64,000 nucleotides of DNA, taken from assembly GCF_003987475.1 (NCBI RefSeq), contig NZ_PIQH01000003.1:1-64000 (forward strand). Direction: 5' to 3'. This stretch comes from Idiomarina tyrosinivorans (lineage in GTDB: Bacteria > Pseudomonadota > Gammaproteobacteria > Enterobacterales > Alteromonadaceae). This document shows positions 7,259 to 17,133 of this stretch, in pieces. Under the pieces are notes generated by a model. The model saw only the letters and a list, made by a program, of their open reading frames with translations. It had not been told where the DNA came from and did no database searches. A program made the translations under genes and the position numbers. Numbering within the stretch: position 1 is the first letter of the stretch; every line of letters starts with the position of its first letter.

Positions 7259-9499
7259 ATGCACAGTAGCGATGACGAACCGCTGTTCTTCGATGATTCC
7301 ATTGAAGAACCGGAACAAGAAGTCAGCGAAGGCGCTTGGACGTTGTTGATTGTCGACGACGACAAAGAAATTCACGCCGTGACCAAAATGGCCCTGTCCG
7401 GGGTCAATATCGCCGGAAAGCGTTTAGAATTTGCGCACGCCTACAGTGGCGCAGAAGCGCTAGATTATCTGCGCGAGCACGATGATGTAGCGCTGGTATT
7501 GCTGGATGTCGTGATGGAAACTGACGACGCTGGCTTGCAAGTCGCTAAGGCCATTCGAGAAGAATTAAAAAATGATGAATTACGCATCGTATTGCGGACT
7601 GGCCAGCCTGGCTATGCGCCGGAAGAGAGCGTGGTCAAAAATTACGATATTAACGATTACAAAACCAAAACCGAATTGACTCGCAGTCGGTTGCTGACAA
7701 CGGTATTTTCTTCTATTCGCTCTTACCAACAACTGCGCACAATCAACGAAAACCGTCGGGGCTTACGAAAAATCATTCACTCCGCCTCTAACCTGATGGA
7801 ACGGCATTCGATCATTAATTTCTCTGAGGGCGTGGTCACACAGATAGCCTCGCTACTTGGTATTCATGCGGAAGGCGTGGTCGGTGCACGTGTCGAGAGT
7901 GAAAAAGACGTGATGGTGCTTGGGGCTGCCGGCCATTATGCCAAAAGTATCCATCAGCCCCTATCGAGTGTGGGCTCGAAGGCGGTTGAGTCATTAATAC
8001 GCCGTTGTTTATCTGAGCGGCGACACATATATGCCAATGACGCTACAGTGTTTTTTATTGATGCGCAGCATCATCAGGCGGCTGCCTTTATTGAAACTCA
8101 GCGGTCTATCGAAAGCTATGACCAAGAGTTAATAGAAGTATTCTTGGCGAATATCGCCATCGGCTTTGAAAACGCGAACCTTTTTGAAGATCTGCGCACA
8201 GCCGCGTATCTCGATACGCTTACCAGCATTCCTAACCGTACGGAAATGATCAAGATGCTCGATTCGCTGAGCGAGGAGCAGCAGCAACGTTGTGTCGCCA
8301 TGGTGGTTGATATCGATCATTTTTCCGATGTTAACGATGGCTTAGGACAAGACGTTGGTAACGAGCTATTGCGTTCGGTGGCGCGCCGCTTACGCAGTCA
8401 GTTACCCGATGAAGTCTTTGTCTCCCGTGCGGGTGCAGATGTGTTTGGTTTGATCGGTGCTGAAACGTTACTCACTGCAGAGGTTATTGAAAGTATTTTT
8501 GAGAGCCCATTCCAGGCTGGCGAACACTTTATTCCGCTTCGAGTCTCTTGCGGTGTGACGCGTTGCGCATGTAATCAAGTTGAACAAAATGTTGGCAAAG
8601 AACTGTTAAAACAAAGCTATATTGCGTTAAAGCGTGCCAAGTTGAACTCGTTAGAAAGGGTTGCGAGCTACCACCCCAGCATGGAAGAGGAAACCCAACG
8701 GCGGCTAGACCTCGTGCGCTACTTACGGCGCGACTTTTCGGAGCGTAGGCTTGAAGTCTGGTACCAACCTCAGGTGAGTTTAGACAATGGCGAAATTATT
8801 GGTGCGGAGGCGCTTTTGCGCTGGCCACAAGCCGATGGTAGCTTTATTTCGCCGGCCGAATTTATCCCGGTTGCCGAGTACACTGGCCTTATTGTAGAAA
8901 TTGGCGAGTGGGTGTTAGAGCAAGCCTGCGAAGAGCTGCGCCGCTTCGACGAACTGGGCTTACCCGAACTGCGCATCGCGGTTAACGTGTCGGTGCCGCA
9001 ATTTAGGAAACGAGACTTCCCCGAGGTGGTCGAACGCGTATTGCAAAAACAGGGTATTGATCCGTGCCGGCTAGAGCTCGAGATCACTGAAAGCATCGTG
9101 ATGGATGATCCTGGCATGGTGGTTAACATTCTCAATCGGCTAAAAGAGCAAGGTGTGAGAGTTGCCATTGATGACTTTGGAGTGGGTTTTTCTTCGCTCA
9201 GTTATCTGCAACAGCTGCCATTAGATCGGCTGAAAATCGACCGTACTTTTGTCAACAATGCTGCCACAGATAGTGGGCGAGTGATCATCGAAACCATCGT
9301 CAACATGGGACATCGACTTGGCATGAGCTTGTTAGCTGAAGGTATTGAAGAGCCACATCAGGCGAAGTACTTCGCGGAGCTTGGATGTGCCGAAGCGCAG
9401 GGCTACTTTTATGCTAAGCCAATGAATGCTGAGGCGTTGACGGATCTATTGAAAGCGCGAGCAAAGAACCGTCAACGGCAGCAAGTGAGTGGTCACTGA
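7259..9499 (+). CDS. Response regulator with REC, DUF3369, degenerate GGDEF and EAL domains
   Basis: This 746-residue cytoplasmic regulator probably hydrolyses cyclic di-GMP. Domain order: REC (about 35-155, phosphoacceptor Asp83 in LLLDVVM), DUF3369 (about 170-305), GGDEF (about 320-470) and EAL (about 480-735). The GGDEF signature is degenerate (AGADV, 391-395), so diguanylate cyclase activity is unlikely. The EAL domain keeps EALLR (517-521), NVS, LEITES, the DDFGVGFSSL loop, LKID and the late EGIE glutamate, all expected for an active phosphodiesterase. I chose the ATG at 7259 because GGGA lies about 7 nt upstream; the GTG at 7229 lies inside a leader hairpin. No partner histidine kinase is adjacent. 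The 3' end overlaps the convergent DUF3299 gene by 7 bases. Confidence 0.93.
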   Translation: MHSSDDEPLFFDDSIEEPEQEVSEGAWTLLIVDDDKEIHAVTKMALSGVNIAGKRLEFAHAYSGAEALDYLREHDDVALVLLDVVMETDDAGLQVAKAIREELKNDELRIVLRTGQPGYAPEESVVKNYDINDYKTKTELTRSRLLTTVFSSIRSYQQLRTINENRRGLRKIIHSASNLMERHSIINFSEGVVTQIASLLGIHAEGVVGARVESEKDVMVLGAAGHYAKSIHQPLSSVGSKAVESLIRRCLSERRHIYANDATVFFIDAQHHQAAAFIETQRSIESYDQELIEVFLANIAIGFENANLFEDLRTAAYLDTLTSIPNRTEMIKMLDSLSEEQQQRCVAMVVDIDHFSDVNDGLGQDVGNELLRSVARRLRSQLPDEVFVSRAGADVFGLIGAETLLTAEVIESIFESPFQAGEHFIPLRVSCGVTRCACNQVEQNVGKELLKQSYIALKRAKLNSLERVASYHPSMEEETQRRLDLVRYLRRDFSERRLEVWYQPQVSLDNGEIIGAEALLRWPQADGSFISPAEFIPVAEYTGLIVEIGEWVLEQACEELRRFDELGLPELRIAVNVSVPQFRKRDFPEVVERVLQKQGIDPCRLELEITESIVMDDPGMVVNILNRLKEQGVRVAIDDFGVGFSSLSYLQQLPLDRLKIDRTFVNNAATDSGRVIIETIVNMGHRLGMSLLAEGIEEPHQAKYFAELGCAEAQGYFYAKPMNAEALTDLLKARAKNRQRQQVSGH

Positions 9500-9975
9500 T
9501 ACGCACTCACTGAGGTTGCGTCCATTTTATATCCCACCACTGCAAGGTCACCTTCAACCCGCTCAACGTGAAGGGTCCCTTCTACCCACACTGCATCGTA
9601 GGTATTTTCGTAGGGTACACCCTCTGGAAACTCAACCTGAATAATTTGATTGGGTGGCGGTGGCGGCACATGAATACAAGCGCCAAAGTAAGGCACTAGC
9701 AAGAACTCTGTCACTGCATCCGCGTTGCCTTCAAGCTGCACTACATAGCCGGGAATTCTCACCGTTTGCCCATCTAACGCCTCAACCACTGGTGCATCCA
9801 AGTTTGCTTGGTGCGCCATTTCTGGGTTTTTATCATAAAACGATTGTGGCTTAACTGGAGGCGGAGTAAAGCCTTCAGGTACCAGATCTTTCCAGGTTAG
9901 GGTTTTGCCATCAGCCAACGCAACTGCGCTAAAAAGGTAGGCTGTAGCGGCCAATAACGACAATAGATACTTCAT
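9493..9975 (-). CDS. DUF3299 family periplasmic protein
   Basis: This 160-residue protein has a signal peptide (MKYLLSLLAATAYLFSAVALA) and the DUF3299 core: KTLTWKDLVP, VRIPGYVVQLE, EFLLVPYFGACIHVPPPPPNQ and VEGTLHV. The single cysteine followed by His-Val-Pro-Pro-Pro-Pro-Pro is the most conserved part of the family. The start is set by a 4-base ATGA overlap with the permease stop. It is the last gene of a four-gene cassette with a DUF2796 lipoprotein, an ABC ATPase and an FtsX-type permease. Similar cassettes in Vibrio (zrg genes) are zinc-regulated and linked to zinc uptake, so a metal-related role is likely by association. Confidence 0.88.
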   Translation of the reverse strand: MKYLLSLLAATAYLFSAVALADGKTLTWKDLVPEGFTPPPVKPQSFYDKNPEMAHQANLDAPVVEALDGQTVRIPGYVVQLEGNADAVTEFLLVPYFGACIHVPPPPPNQIIQVEFPEGVPYENTYDAVWVEGTLHVERVEGDLAVVGYKMDATSVSAYQ

Positions 9976-11225
9976 AATTTCACCGTAAGTCCATCCGCCA
10001 AAGATTGGCGGTAAGCCCGCCAGGCTGGCAGTAAGCTTAACACAAAGCCTGCCACAACAACGATGGCTATTCGCCACCATTCGGCGTTACTGGGCCAATG
10101 AATGCTGAGGATGACGCCGAAGTAGTGCTGAATGACGCCGTTAAGGCTGAGTTGCAGCAAGTAAATTAATGCAACGCCTGCTGCTGTGCCAACCAGTGTG
10201 AGTAAAAATGCTTCAGCAAGAAGCAAGCCGAATACCGTACCGGGACCAGCTCCCAAGGCGCGTAAAATCGCCATTTCTCGGCGCCGCTCGCGTAAGCTTG
10301 CCAACAATGATGTCAACATTCCCAGTAACCCTGTGAGCACCACCATAAAGGACACAATGGTTAACGCTTGCTCGAATAAGCGTAAGGTTTTCCATAGCTG
10401 TTGCAGGGTTAAGCCGGGAAGCAACGCTGTCAGCGGTTCACCTCGTTGGGTATTAATTTCGCGCTGTAAACGTAGTGCCAGTGGTTTCACTTTTAAGCCA
10501 ATAAACGCCGCGCTGATCGATTCAGTCGGTGGCCCAGAAAAGGCACTGAGTAATTTGTCTTGATGCTGTTGGTGCTCCGCCTCGGCCTCATGGTGTGCGC
10601 CATGAATCTGTTCTAAGCCGCGTAGTGGAATATAAATGGCTTCGTCTACAGGAGTGCCGGTTGGCGCCAGAATGCCCGCCACAGTAAAGGGGTGGTCACC
10701 GTGTTCGGTAAAGCTAATCCCTCCACTGCCATGCGCAACAATGAGCGCATCACCCAGTTTTTTATCCAGCTTGGCAGCAGCATTGCTCCCTAATACCGCG
10801 CCAGTCACATGAGTAAACACTTGGCCCTGACGAAGATTCAGTGATTGGTGCTCGCCATAATGAAAGTGTTGAAAGAACGCCTGGGTTGTTGCCACAACCG
10901 GCATTCCACCCACGCTATCTCCGAGTGATACCGGAATTGACCATTTAACCTCGCGACGTTGGCTGAGGTCTTGGTAGCTCTTCCAGCTCATATTGTTGGT
11001 CATCGCGCCGATGTGAAATACCGAGGCCATTAACAGTTGCACGTCTCCGGTACGTGCTCCAACGATCAAGTCGGTGCCCGACACAGTATTGGCAAAATGG
11101 CTTTGTACTTGGTCACGCACGCGTTCTACAGCAAGGAGTAAGGCCACGCTAATAGCAATCACTGCAATGGTCAAAATGGCCGTAGTACGGCGGCTTCTGA
11201 GGCTAGCTAGAGCGAGTTGAATCAT
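9972..11225 (-). CDS. FtsX/MacB-type ABC transporter permease
   Basis: This 417-residue inner-membrane permease has the four-helix FtsX/MacB layout: one N-terminal helix (about 17-34), a large periplasmic domain (about 40-270) and three C-terminal helices (about 285-310, 330-360, 385-405). The motif ERRREMAILRALGAGPGTVF before the third helix is typical of the family. The periplasmic part has a histidine-rich segment (about 208-221) with six histidines, unusual for this family and suggestive of metal binding. It overlaps the upstream ATPase gene and the downstream DUF3299 gene by 4 bases each. FtsX-type transporters often drive envelope reactions rather than import, so direct zinc transport is only one possibility. 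Confidence 0.92.
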   Translation of the reverse strand: MIQLALASLRSRRTTAILTIAVIAISVALLLAVERVRDQVQSHFANTVSGTDLIVGARTGDVQLLMASVFHIGAMTNNMSWKSYQDLSQRREVKWSIPVSLGDSVGGMPVVATTQAFFQHFHYGEHQSLNLRQGQVFTHVTGAVLGSNAAAKLDKKLGDALIVAHGSGGISFTEHGDHPFTVAGILAPTGTPVDEAIYIPLRGLEQIHGAHHEAEAEHQQHQDKLLSAFSGPPTESISAAFIGLKVKPLALRLQREINTQRGEPLTALLPGLTLQQLWKTLRLFEQALTIVSFMVVLTGLLGMLTSLLASLRERRREMAILRALGAGPGTVFGLLLAEAFLLTLVGTAAGVALIYLLQLSLNGVIQHYFGVILSIHWPSNAEWWRIAIVVVAGFVLSLLPAWRAYRQSLADGLTVKL

Positions 11226-11929
11226 TTCGCTAGCTCCTCTGTTGTGGCTACTTGGTTAATCTGTGCGAGCTCCACATGCTGGTCAAAGTGGGTCGCAAGG
11301 CTCGGATCGTGTGAGACAAATAACACGGTGGTATTGTGCTCCGACGCCATTTCCAATAACACATCCAAGAACGCATCACGACGCTGAGTATCTAGAGCAG
11401 AAGTGGGTTCATCGGCAATGATCAATGGCGGATTTCCCAATAAAGCGCGCGCTACGGCCACTCTCTGCTGTTGACCGACACTTAAGTTGCCAGCAGGGCT
11501 TTGTTGCTGGGCAGCCGTTAAGCCTAAACGGCTGAGTAACTGCTGTGCTTGCGCGTGCGCTTTACCCTGTAGTTGCTGGCGTCGGGCTTTAGAGAAACGT
11601 GCAATTAGCACCACGTTGTCGAATGCAGTCAGGTACGGCAGTAAATTGAATTGCTGAAAGATATAACCCATATGGTTGGCGCGCACTATATCGCGTTGGT
11701 GGCTGCTGAGTTGGGTTAGATTTTGCCCTTCAACTACAACGCTGCCTTGCTGTGGTGTTTGTACACCAGAGAGTAACGATAATAAGGTCGATTTTCCTGA
11801 GCCACTGGCGCCACGCAGCAAAATTCTTGCGCCACGGTCAACGTGCCACTCGGGAATATCTAAGGTTAACGGTTGTTGCGGCCATGCAAATTTTACGTCG
11901 GATAACGCAATACTTCTTGAAGCGTTCAT
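11222..11929 (-). CDS. LolD/MacB-type ABC transporter ATPase
   Basis: This 235-residue ATP-binding subunit has Walker A GASGSGKST (40-48), a Q-loop in YIFQQFNLLP, an ABC signature LSVGQQQRV, Walker B LIIADEP and the H-switch FVSHD. Sequence style and size place it in the LolD/MacB group, which pairs with FtsX-type permeases, as here. The ATG at 11929 overlaps the stop of the DUF2796 gene by 4 bases (ATGA). A GTG 15 bases upstream is possible but less likely given the coupling. It powers the permease encoded immediately downstream. Confidence 0.94.
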   Translation of the reverse strand: MNASRSIALSDVKFAWPQQPLTLDIPEWHVDRGARILLRGASGSGKSTLLSLLSGVQTPQQGSVVVEGQNLTQLSSHQRDIVRANHMGYIFQQFNLLPYLTAFDNVVLIARFSKARRQQLQGKAHAQAQQLLSRLGLTAAQQQSPAGNLSVGQQQRVAVARALLGNPPLIIADEPTSALDTQRRDAFLDVLLEMASEHNTTVLFVSHDPSLATHFDQHVELAQINQVATTEELAK

Positions 11930-12489
11930 TGAGAAGGTGTCCACTTTCGCTGGCTAGGGGTGAGCAACGTTTCACCATCTTGCCAATCGACTGCTAACTG
12001 GGTCAAGCGCGGCAGGTAATCAAACAGATGAACTGTCCAAGAGTTACGATACAACGCGGCTGGCTGTTGGCAACTGAAACGCCATGTCCCCTTAGTCACA
12101 ACCGCTTCCTGCGAGAACCGTGGTTGCGGCTGTTGGTGTTGGTGGGCTGGCGCGCCGTCTGGATGCATGTGATAACTGGTATTCGGTAGCCCTTCCACGT
12201 TAACTGATCGCAACTGGCAATCAGCTGCTTTGGGTAGCTGTATCCAATCGAAAGGGCGCTTCAGCCGAATACGGGCTTTCGCCACTGCGCGAGCCTGGCT
12301 CATATCGTGCGGTTTGCTGGCGCCAAACAGCAATACGTTAGAGCCTTCGAAATGCAGCGCTAATTGCTGCTGTTGCAGAGTCACCGTGAGTGTCGGCGTT
12401 CGGTCCTGCGGTAACAGGTCACAACTGGCTAAAAAAAACGCCGCGAGGCTAATGAATAACCCGCGGCGCTTATGCAAGAGACTGTTCAT
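11926..12489 (-). CDS. DUF2796 (ZrgA-like) lipoprotein, putative zinc-binding
   Basis: This 187-residue protein begins with a lipoprotein signal (lipobox LASC, Cys23). The DUF2796 parts visible are HFEGSNVLLFG, AVAKARIRLK, WRFSCQQP and the ending WTVHLFDYLPRL. Between the two halves is a histidine-rich run (YHMHPDGAPAHQHQQ), as expected for metal capture. ZrgA proteins of Vibrio belong to this family and act with an ABC system in zinc acquisition. The gene starts only 8 bases after the ppa stop and has no promoter of its own, so it is likely transcribed from the ppa promoter. I see no clear Zur box upstream of it. Confidence 0.87.
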   Translation of the reverse strand: MNSLLHKRRGLFISLAAFFLASCDLLPQDRTPTLTVTLQQQQLALHFEGSNVLLFGASKPHDMSQARAVAKARIRLKRPFDWIQLPKAADCQLRSVNVEGLPNTSYHMHPDGAPAHQHQQPQPRFSQEAVVTKGTWRFSCQQPAALYRNSWTVHLFDYLPRLTQLAVDWQDGETLLTPSQRKWTPSQ

Positions 12490-12497
12490 TGTTGCGC

Positions 12498-13028
12498 TTA
12501 CGCTTTCTTCGCGCGCTCGAATGAACTGGTGATTTCTTCTTTGGCGGCTGCGGCATCGCCCCAACCATCCACTTTCACCCATTTGCCTTTTTCCAGCTCT
12601 TTGTAGCGCTCGAAGAAGTGGGTAATTTGGGCGCGCAGTAATTCTGGTAAGTCATTAACATCGTTAATGTGGTCGTATTCTTTGGTCAGCTTGCTTACCG
12701 GAACCGCAACCACTTTGGCATCTTCGCCTGACTCATCAGTCATTTTCAATACACCCACCGGGCGACACTTAATGACTGAGCCTGGTTGTAATGGATACGG
12801 CGTAGGAACCAGCACGTCCACTGGGTCGCCATCTAAAGACAAGGTTTCATTAACGAAACCGTAGTTGCACGGATAAAACATTGGGGTCGACATAAAGCGG
12901 TCAACCCATAAGGTGCCGGTATCTTTATCGACTTCGTATTTAATCGGATCGGCGTTAGCTGGGATCTCGATGATAACGTTAACTTCTTCAGGCAGGTTTT
13001 TACCTGCAGGTACACTTCCTAAGCTCAT
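12498..13028 (-). CDS. ppa: Inorganic pyrophosphatase
   Basis: This 176-residue family I soluble pyrophosphatase hydrolyses pyrophosphate to phosphate in the cytoplasm. It carries the metal-binding signature DGDPVDVLV (66-74), plus YPCNYGFV and the conserved basic and acidic residues around KYEVDKDTG. The length equals the E. coli enzyme. AGGAAA precedes the ATG. A promoter with a perfect TATAAT lies 38-43 bases upstream. The zinc-type ABC cassette follows 8 bases after the stop, an unusual operon partner. Confidence 0.97.
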   Translation of the reverse strand: MSLGSVPAGKNLPEEVNVIIEIPANADPIKYEVDKDTGTLWVDRFMSTPMFYPCNYGFVNETLSLDGDPVDVLVPTPYPLQPGSVIKCRPVGVLKMTDESGEDAKVVAVPVSKLTKEYDHINDVNDLPELLRAQITHFFERYKELEKGKWVKVDGWGDAAAAKEEITSSFERAKKA

Positions 13029-13065
13029 AATGTTTTCCTGATGCGAACAGTAAAAATATTAACCC

Positions 13066-13094
13066 ATTATATAGTTTTGCTGCGCGGCTGCGAA
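13066..13094 (-). promoter_or_regulatory. Sigma-70 promoter of ppa
   Basis: Read leftward, a perfect -10 box TATAAT (13071-13066) is preceded by a weak -35 (TTCGCA) at 17-nt spacing. It lies between fbp and ppa and probably also drives the downstream DUF2796/ABC genes. Confidence 0.6.
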
Positions 13095-13101
13095 CCCCAA
13101 A

Positions 13102-14082
13102 TTAAAACGGCTTCGGGTGGTTTGCGTGATATGCCATGCAGCTCTCAACTTCTTCTTTAGAACCCAATACCACACCAACACGTTGGTGAATATCGGTCGG
13201 CTGAATGGTCATAATCGGATCGTAGCCATCGGTGGCTAAACCATCGGCTTTTTCTACCAGCATTGCCATCGGATTGGCTTCATACAGCAAGCGTAATTTG
13301 AACGGTTTATTCGGTTTACGTTTATCCCAAGGATAAGTAAATAAACCTCCACGACTTAAGACCCGATGAACATCGCCGACCATGGCGGCAATCCAGCGCA
13401 TGTTAAAGTTTTTTTCGCGAGGCCCCTCTTTACCTGCCAACAAGTCACTAATGTACTCATGCATGGCCGTTGACCAATGGCGCTTATTCGACATGTTGAT
13501 TGCAAACTCTTGGGTTTGGTGGGGGATCTTTACTTCGGGTTTGGTCAGTAAAAATTCGCCAACGGTTTGGTCAAGCGTATACATTCTGACGCTTTGCCCA
13601 GTAGTCAGCACTAACATTGTTGATGGCCCATAAAGCACGTAGCCGGCAGCAACTTGGTTTTTGCCGGGTTGTAGGAACATTTCTTCACCTTCGATGCCCG
13701 CTGGACGCGGTAACACCGAAAAAATGGTGCCGACTAGGCCATTAATGTCGATATTGGAGCTGCCATCAAGCGGGTCGAAAGCAATTAAGTACTCGCCGCG
13801 CTGGTCGCCAACGACAATACTGTCTTCCTCTTCAGACGCCACTGCATGCACGTATTGGCACTCGAGCAGTAAGTCTTTCAGTAGTTGGTTTGCGACAACG
13901 TCGAGCTTTTTCTGCGTTTCGCCTTGGATATTTTCATCAAGGGTTGACCCTAATACGCCCGCCATCGCCCCTTGGTGCAGACGAAAGGCAATTTCTTTGG
14001 CTGCCGTTTGCACAGTGTTCAGCACAGAAATTAATGACTCCTCGCAAGCATCGGCGCGGAGAGTCGGGATCAATCGTTTCAT
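13102..14082 (-). CDS. fbp: Class 1 fructose-1,6-bisphosphatase
   Basis: This 326-residue gluconeogenic enzyme converts fructose 1,6-bisphosphate to fructose 6-phosphate. It shows the metal/phosphate signature [10 protein letters not shown] (103-112), SEEED (83-87) and the substrate-binding region [28 protein letters not shown]. It is slightly shorter than the E. coli enzyme (332). A gluconeogenic enzyme is expected for a marine bacterium living mainly on amino acids. It is divergent from mpl. Confidence 0.97.
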   Translation of the reverse strand: MKRLIPTLRADACEESLISVLNTVQTAAKEIAFRLHQGAMAGVLGSTLDENIQGETQKKLDVVANQLLKDLLLECQYVHAVASEEEDSIVVGDQRGEYLIAFDPLDGSSNIDINGLVGTIFSVLPRPAGIEGEEMFLQPGKNQVAAGYVLYGPSTMLVLTTGQSVRMYTLDQTVGEFLLTKPEVKIPHQTQEFAINMSNKRHWSTAMHEYISDLLAGKEGPREKNFNMRWIAAMVGDVHRVLSRGGLFTYPWDKRKPNKPFKLRLLYEANPMAMLVEKADGLATDGYDPIMTIQPTDIHQRVGVVLGSKEEVESCMAYHANHPKPF

Positions 14083-14216
14083 GACGGCCTCATCATGTTG
14101 TTGGTGTTCGGAGCATGTTGACGGGGCGTAAGTTTACCGCAAATCTACGGAAAATGCCTGCCCTGTTGCACGGGGTTTGATAAACTGGTTTTTTTATTCA
14201 CGAACAAGTACTTGCC

Positions 14217-15575
14217 ATGCATATTCACATTGTTGGTATTTGCGGCACTTTTATGGGCGGCGTTGCCGCGCTGGCGCAACAGTTAGGGCACAAAGTCACG
14301 GGCTCTGACCAACACGTTTACCCGCCAATGAGTACCCAACTCGAAGCGTTGGGCATTGAACTGCAGCAAGGTTTCAGTGCCGAGAATTTAACCCCAACAC
14401 CCGATTTAGTGGTTATTGGAAACGCTCTCAGCCGCGGCAACCCAGAAGTTGAAGCGGTATTAAGGCGACGTTTGCCTTATCAATCGGGAGCGGCTTGGTT
14501 GCACGATCATATACTCACCCAGCGCTGGGTGATCGCGGTGGCGGGAACCCATGGTAAAACCACCACGGCTAGTATGGTGGCGTGGATCTTGGAATATGCC
14601 GGATTACAGCCAGGTTATTTGATCGGTGGCGTGCCGGGCAACTTTGATACCAGTGCTAGGCTAGGAGCAGAGCCGTTTTTTGTCATTGAAGCAGACGAAT
14701 ACGATACCGCCTTCTTCGATAAGCGTTCCAAATTTGTGCATTATCAGCCATCGACGCTAGTGATCAATAATCTAGAATTCGACCACGCCGATATTTTTGC
14801 CGATTTAGCGGCCATTCAAAAACAATTTGCGCATTTGCTCCGTATTGTTCCTGACAATGGCCAAGTGATTATCCCCGCCGCTACAGACAGTATTGAACAG
14901 GTGTTGCAACAAGGCTGTTGGTCGCCCGTGCTGCGTTTTGCCAGCCAAGAGATTGCTGCCGATTGGCATATCCTCGCCGAAGATGCTGCAGCGAGCCGTC
15001 TGTGCGTTAAGCAAAACGCTATCGAGCGTGGCCGCTTTAGCTGGGAATTGTTGGGTGAACACAATCAGCAGAATGCGATTGCGGCGATTTTGGCTGCACG
15101 CCATGCTGGCGTTGACGTTGCCACTGCCTGCGAAGCCTTGGCAAAATTTGTGAGCCCAAAACGGCGGCTAGAAAAGCGCGGCGAGGTAGCGGGAGTAACG
15201 GTGTTTGATGATTTTGCCCATCACCCGACCGCGATTCGAACCACCCTGAGCGGGGTTCAGGCTACCCAGCGTTACAAGCGGGTAGTGGCTGTGTTAGAGC
15301 CGCGCTCTAACACGATGAAACTGGGGGTTCACGGCAATGCGTTAGAGCAGGCATTGCAACAGGCCGATGCGGTCTTTGTGTTGCAGCCCGAGCAGATTGC
15401 TTGGTCGCTGCAACAACAGTTACCCAAAGCGCATGTCGCACATTCGGTCGCCGAATTAGTCCAAGCCATCGTCGGCTATGCGGCACCAGGCGATGCCATC
15501 GTGGTCATGAGTAATGGTAGTTTTGATGGTATTCATGAACGCTTATTAAGCAACCTGCGTAAGGACAAAGGATGA
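14217..15575 (+). CDS. mpl: UDP-MurNAc:L-Ala-gamma-D-Glu-meso-DAP ligase
   Basis: This 452-residue Mur ligase attaches the recycled murein tripeptide to UDP-MurNAc. It has a MurC-like N-terminal domain ([17 protein letters not shown]), the ATP-binding loop [10 protein letters not shown] (110-119), the Mpl-type catalytic segment [21 protein letters not shown] and the C-terminal [22 protein letters not shown] rather than the MurC sequence, together with VIEADEYD, distinguishes Mpl from MurC. It overlaps ubiX by 4 bases (ATGA). Together with amgK, murU and anmK in this window it forms a wall-recycling set. Confidence 0.97.
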   Translation: MHIHIVGICGTFMGGVAALAQQLGHKVTGSDQHVYPPMSTQLEALGIELQQGFSAENLTPTPDLVVIGNALSRGNPEVEAVLRRRLPYQSGAAWLHDHILTQRWVIAVAGTHGKTTTASMVAWILEYAGLQPGYLIGGVPGNFDTSARLGAEPFFVIEADEYDTAFFDKRSKFVHYQPSTLVINNLEFDHADIFADLAAIQKQFAHLLRIVPDNGQVIIPAATDSIEQVLQQGCWSPVLRFASQEIAADWHILAEDAAASRLCVKQNAIERGRFSWELLGEHNQQNAIAAILAARHAGVDVATACEALAKFVSPKRRLEKRGEVAGVTVFDDFAHHPTAIRTTLSGVQATQRYKRVVAVLEPRSNTMKLGVHGNALEQALQQADAVFVLQPEQIAWSLQQQLPKAHVAHSVAELVQAIVGYAAPGDAIVVMSNGSFDGIHERLLSNLRKDKG

Positions 15576-16192
15576 AACAACGACAGATTACCGTTGCGAT
15601 TACTGGCGCCTCGGGTGCCCCTTATGCGCTACGTTTGATACAATGCCTGTTGGCTCAGGGTTGCCAAGTGTTGGTGATGGTTTCAAGTGCCGCGCAAGTG
15701 GTGTTAAAAACCGAACAACAACTGTCCTTATCGGCTTCGCCGGAGCAAATGAATCAACAATTATGTGATTACTTTTCTGTCGATGCCGAACAGTTAAAGG
15801 TGTTTGGTCGCCAAGATTGGTTTTCACCAGTGGCGTCAGGCTCGTCAGCACCGAAACAAATGGTGGTCTGCCCCTGTTCCACCAGCACATTGGCAGCGCT
15901 CGCTACGGGCGCAAGCAATACGCTCATCGAGCGTGCTGGCGATGTCATCTTAAAGGAGCGCGGACAACTGATTTTGGTTCCCCGCGAAGCGCCGTTATCA
16001 GCGATTCATTTAGAACATATGTTAAAGCTTAGCCAATTGGGCGCCACCATTATGCCGGCGGCGCCGGGTTTTTATCATCAACCGAAAAGTATTGATGATC
16101 TTATCGATTTTATGGTCGCACGGTTACTAGACCACTTGGGCTTGGAGCAAACGCTGGTGCCTCGGTGGGGCTATGGAAAGGAGCATAAGTAA
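15572..16192 (+). CDS. ubiX: Flavin prenyltransferase
   Basis: This 206-residue protein transfers a dimethylallyl group to reduced FMN, making the prenylated flavin used by the UbiD decarboxylase in ubiquinone synthesis. It has the N-terminal nucleotide loop [12 protein letters not shown] (11-22), [30 protein letters not shown] and [20 protein letters not shown], all characteristic of UbiX. The length is normal. It is coupled to mpl by a 4-base overlap. Confidence 0.97.
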   Translation: MKQRQITVAITGASGAPYALRLIQCLLAQGCQVLVMVSSAAQVVLKTEQQLSLSASPEQMNQQLCDYFSVDAEQLKVFGRQDWFSPVASGSSAPKQMVVCPCSTSTLAALATGASNTLIERAGDVILKERGQLILVPREAPLSAIHLEHMLKLSQLGATIMPAAPGFYHQPKSIDDLIDFMVARLLDHLGLEQTLVPRWGYGKEHK

Positions 16193-16197
16193 TAGTT

Positions 16198-17133
16198 ATG
16201 AATGCACTGGAAATTAGTGGACTGGAAAAGGTATACAAAGGCGGTTTTAAAGCCTTAAAGGGTATCGACTTCAGCGTAAAGGAGGGCGACTTCTTTGCCT
16301 TGCTGGGGCCGAATGGTGCCGGCAAATCGACCACCATTGGGGTGATTTCATCACTGGTGAATAAAACCGCCGGTAGTGTGAAAGTATTTGGCTACGACCT
16401 CGATACTCAGTTAATGGAATTAAAACGGCAAATCGGATTGGTCCCACAAGAGTTTAACTTCAACCAGTTCGAAACTGTGCGCCAGATTGTGGTGAACCAA
16501 GCTGGGTATTATGGGGTGCCGCGGGAGCTAGCTCACCAGCGAGCGGAAAAGTACCTTACCCAACTCGGTTTATGGGAAAAGCGCGACGAGCCGGCACGTT
16601 CGCTGTCGGGCGGGATGAAGCGACGGTTGATGATTGCGCGTGCGCTTTTGCACGAACCACGTTTGTTAATCTTAGACGAACCGACAGCCGGTGTAGACAT
16701 CGAACTGCGCCGTTCGATGTGGGATTACCTGACGCGCCTGAATAAAGAAGGTATCACTATTATTCTGACGACCCACTATTTAGAAGAAGCAGAAATGCTT
16801 TGTCGCAATATCGGCATTATTGACGCGGGGCAAATCATCGAGAACACCTCAATGAAGCGCTTGTTGGCAACCTTGAGCCAAGAAACCTTCATTTTGGATG
16901 TGGAAGCAAGCGACAAACAACCGAGCTTGGAAGGTTTTGCGACACGCTGGACTGATGAGCATACCGTGGAAGTGGATGTGGATAAAAACGCGGGTCTGAA
17001 TGGCGTATTCGAGCAGTTATCAGCTCATGGTATTAAAGTGTTGTCGATGCGTAACAAGGCCAACCGCTTAGAAGAGTTATTCGTGAATTTAGTGGAGAAA
17101 GGGCGTCAGCAAGGTACAGGGGGAGCGGCATGA
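16198..17133 (+). CDS. yadG: ABC-2 type transporter ATPase (YadG-like)
   Basis: This 311-residue ATP-binding subunit has Walker A GPNGAGKST (37-45), signature LSGGM (136-140), Walker B LLILDEP (156-162) and the H-loop TTHYLEEAE. A C-terminal extension of about 90 residues is typical of ABC-2 exporters of the YadG/YhhJ group. It overlaps its permease gene by 4 bases. The substrate is unknown; such systems export lipids, drugs or polysaccharides. Confidence 0.93.
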   Translation: MNALEISGLEKVYKGGFKALKGIDFSVKEGDFFALLGPNGAGKSTTIGVISSLVNKTAGSVKVFGYDLDTQLMELKRQIGLVPQEFNFNQFETVRQIVVNQAGYYGVPRELAHQRAEKYLTQLGLWEKRDEPARSLSGGMKRRLMIARALLHEPRLLILDEPTAGVDIELRRSMWDYLTRLNKEGITIILTTHYLEEAEMLCRNIGIIDAGQIIENTSMKRLLATLSQETFILDVEASDKQPSLEGFATRWTDEHTVEVDVDKNAGLNGVFEQLSAHGIKVLSMRNKANRLEELFVNLVEKGRQQGTGGAA

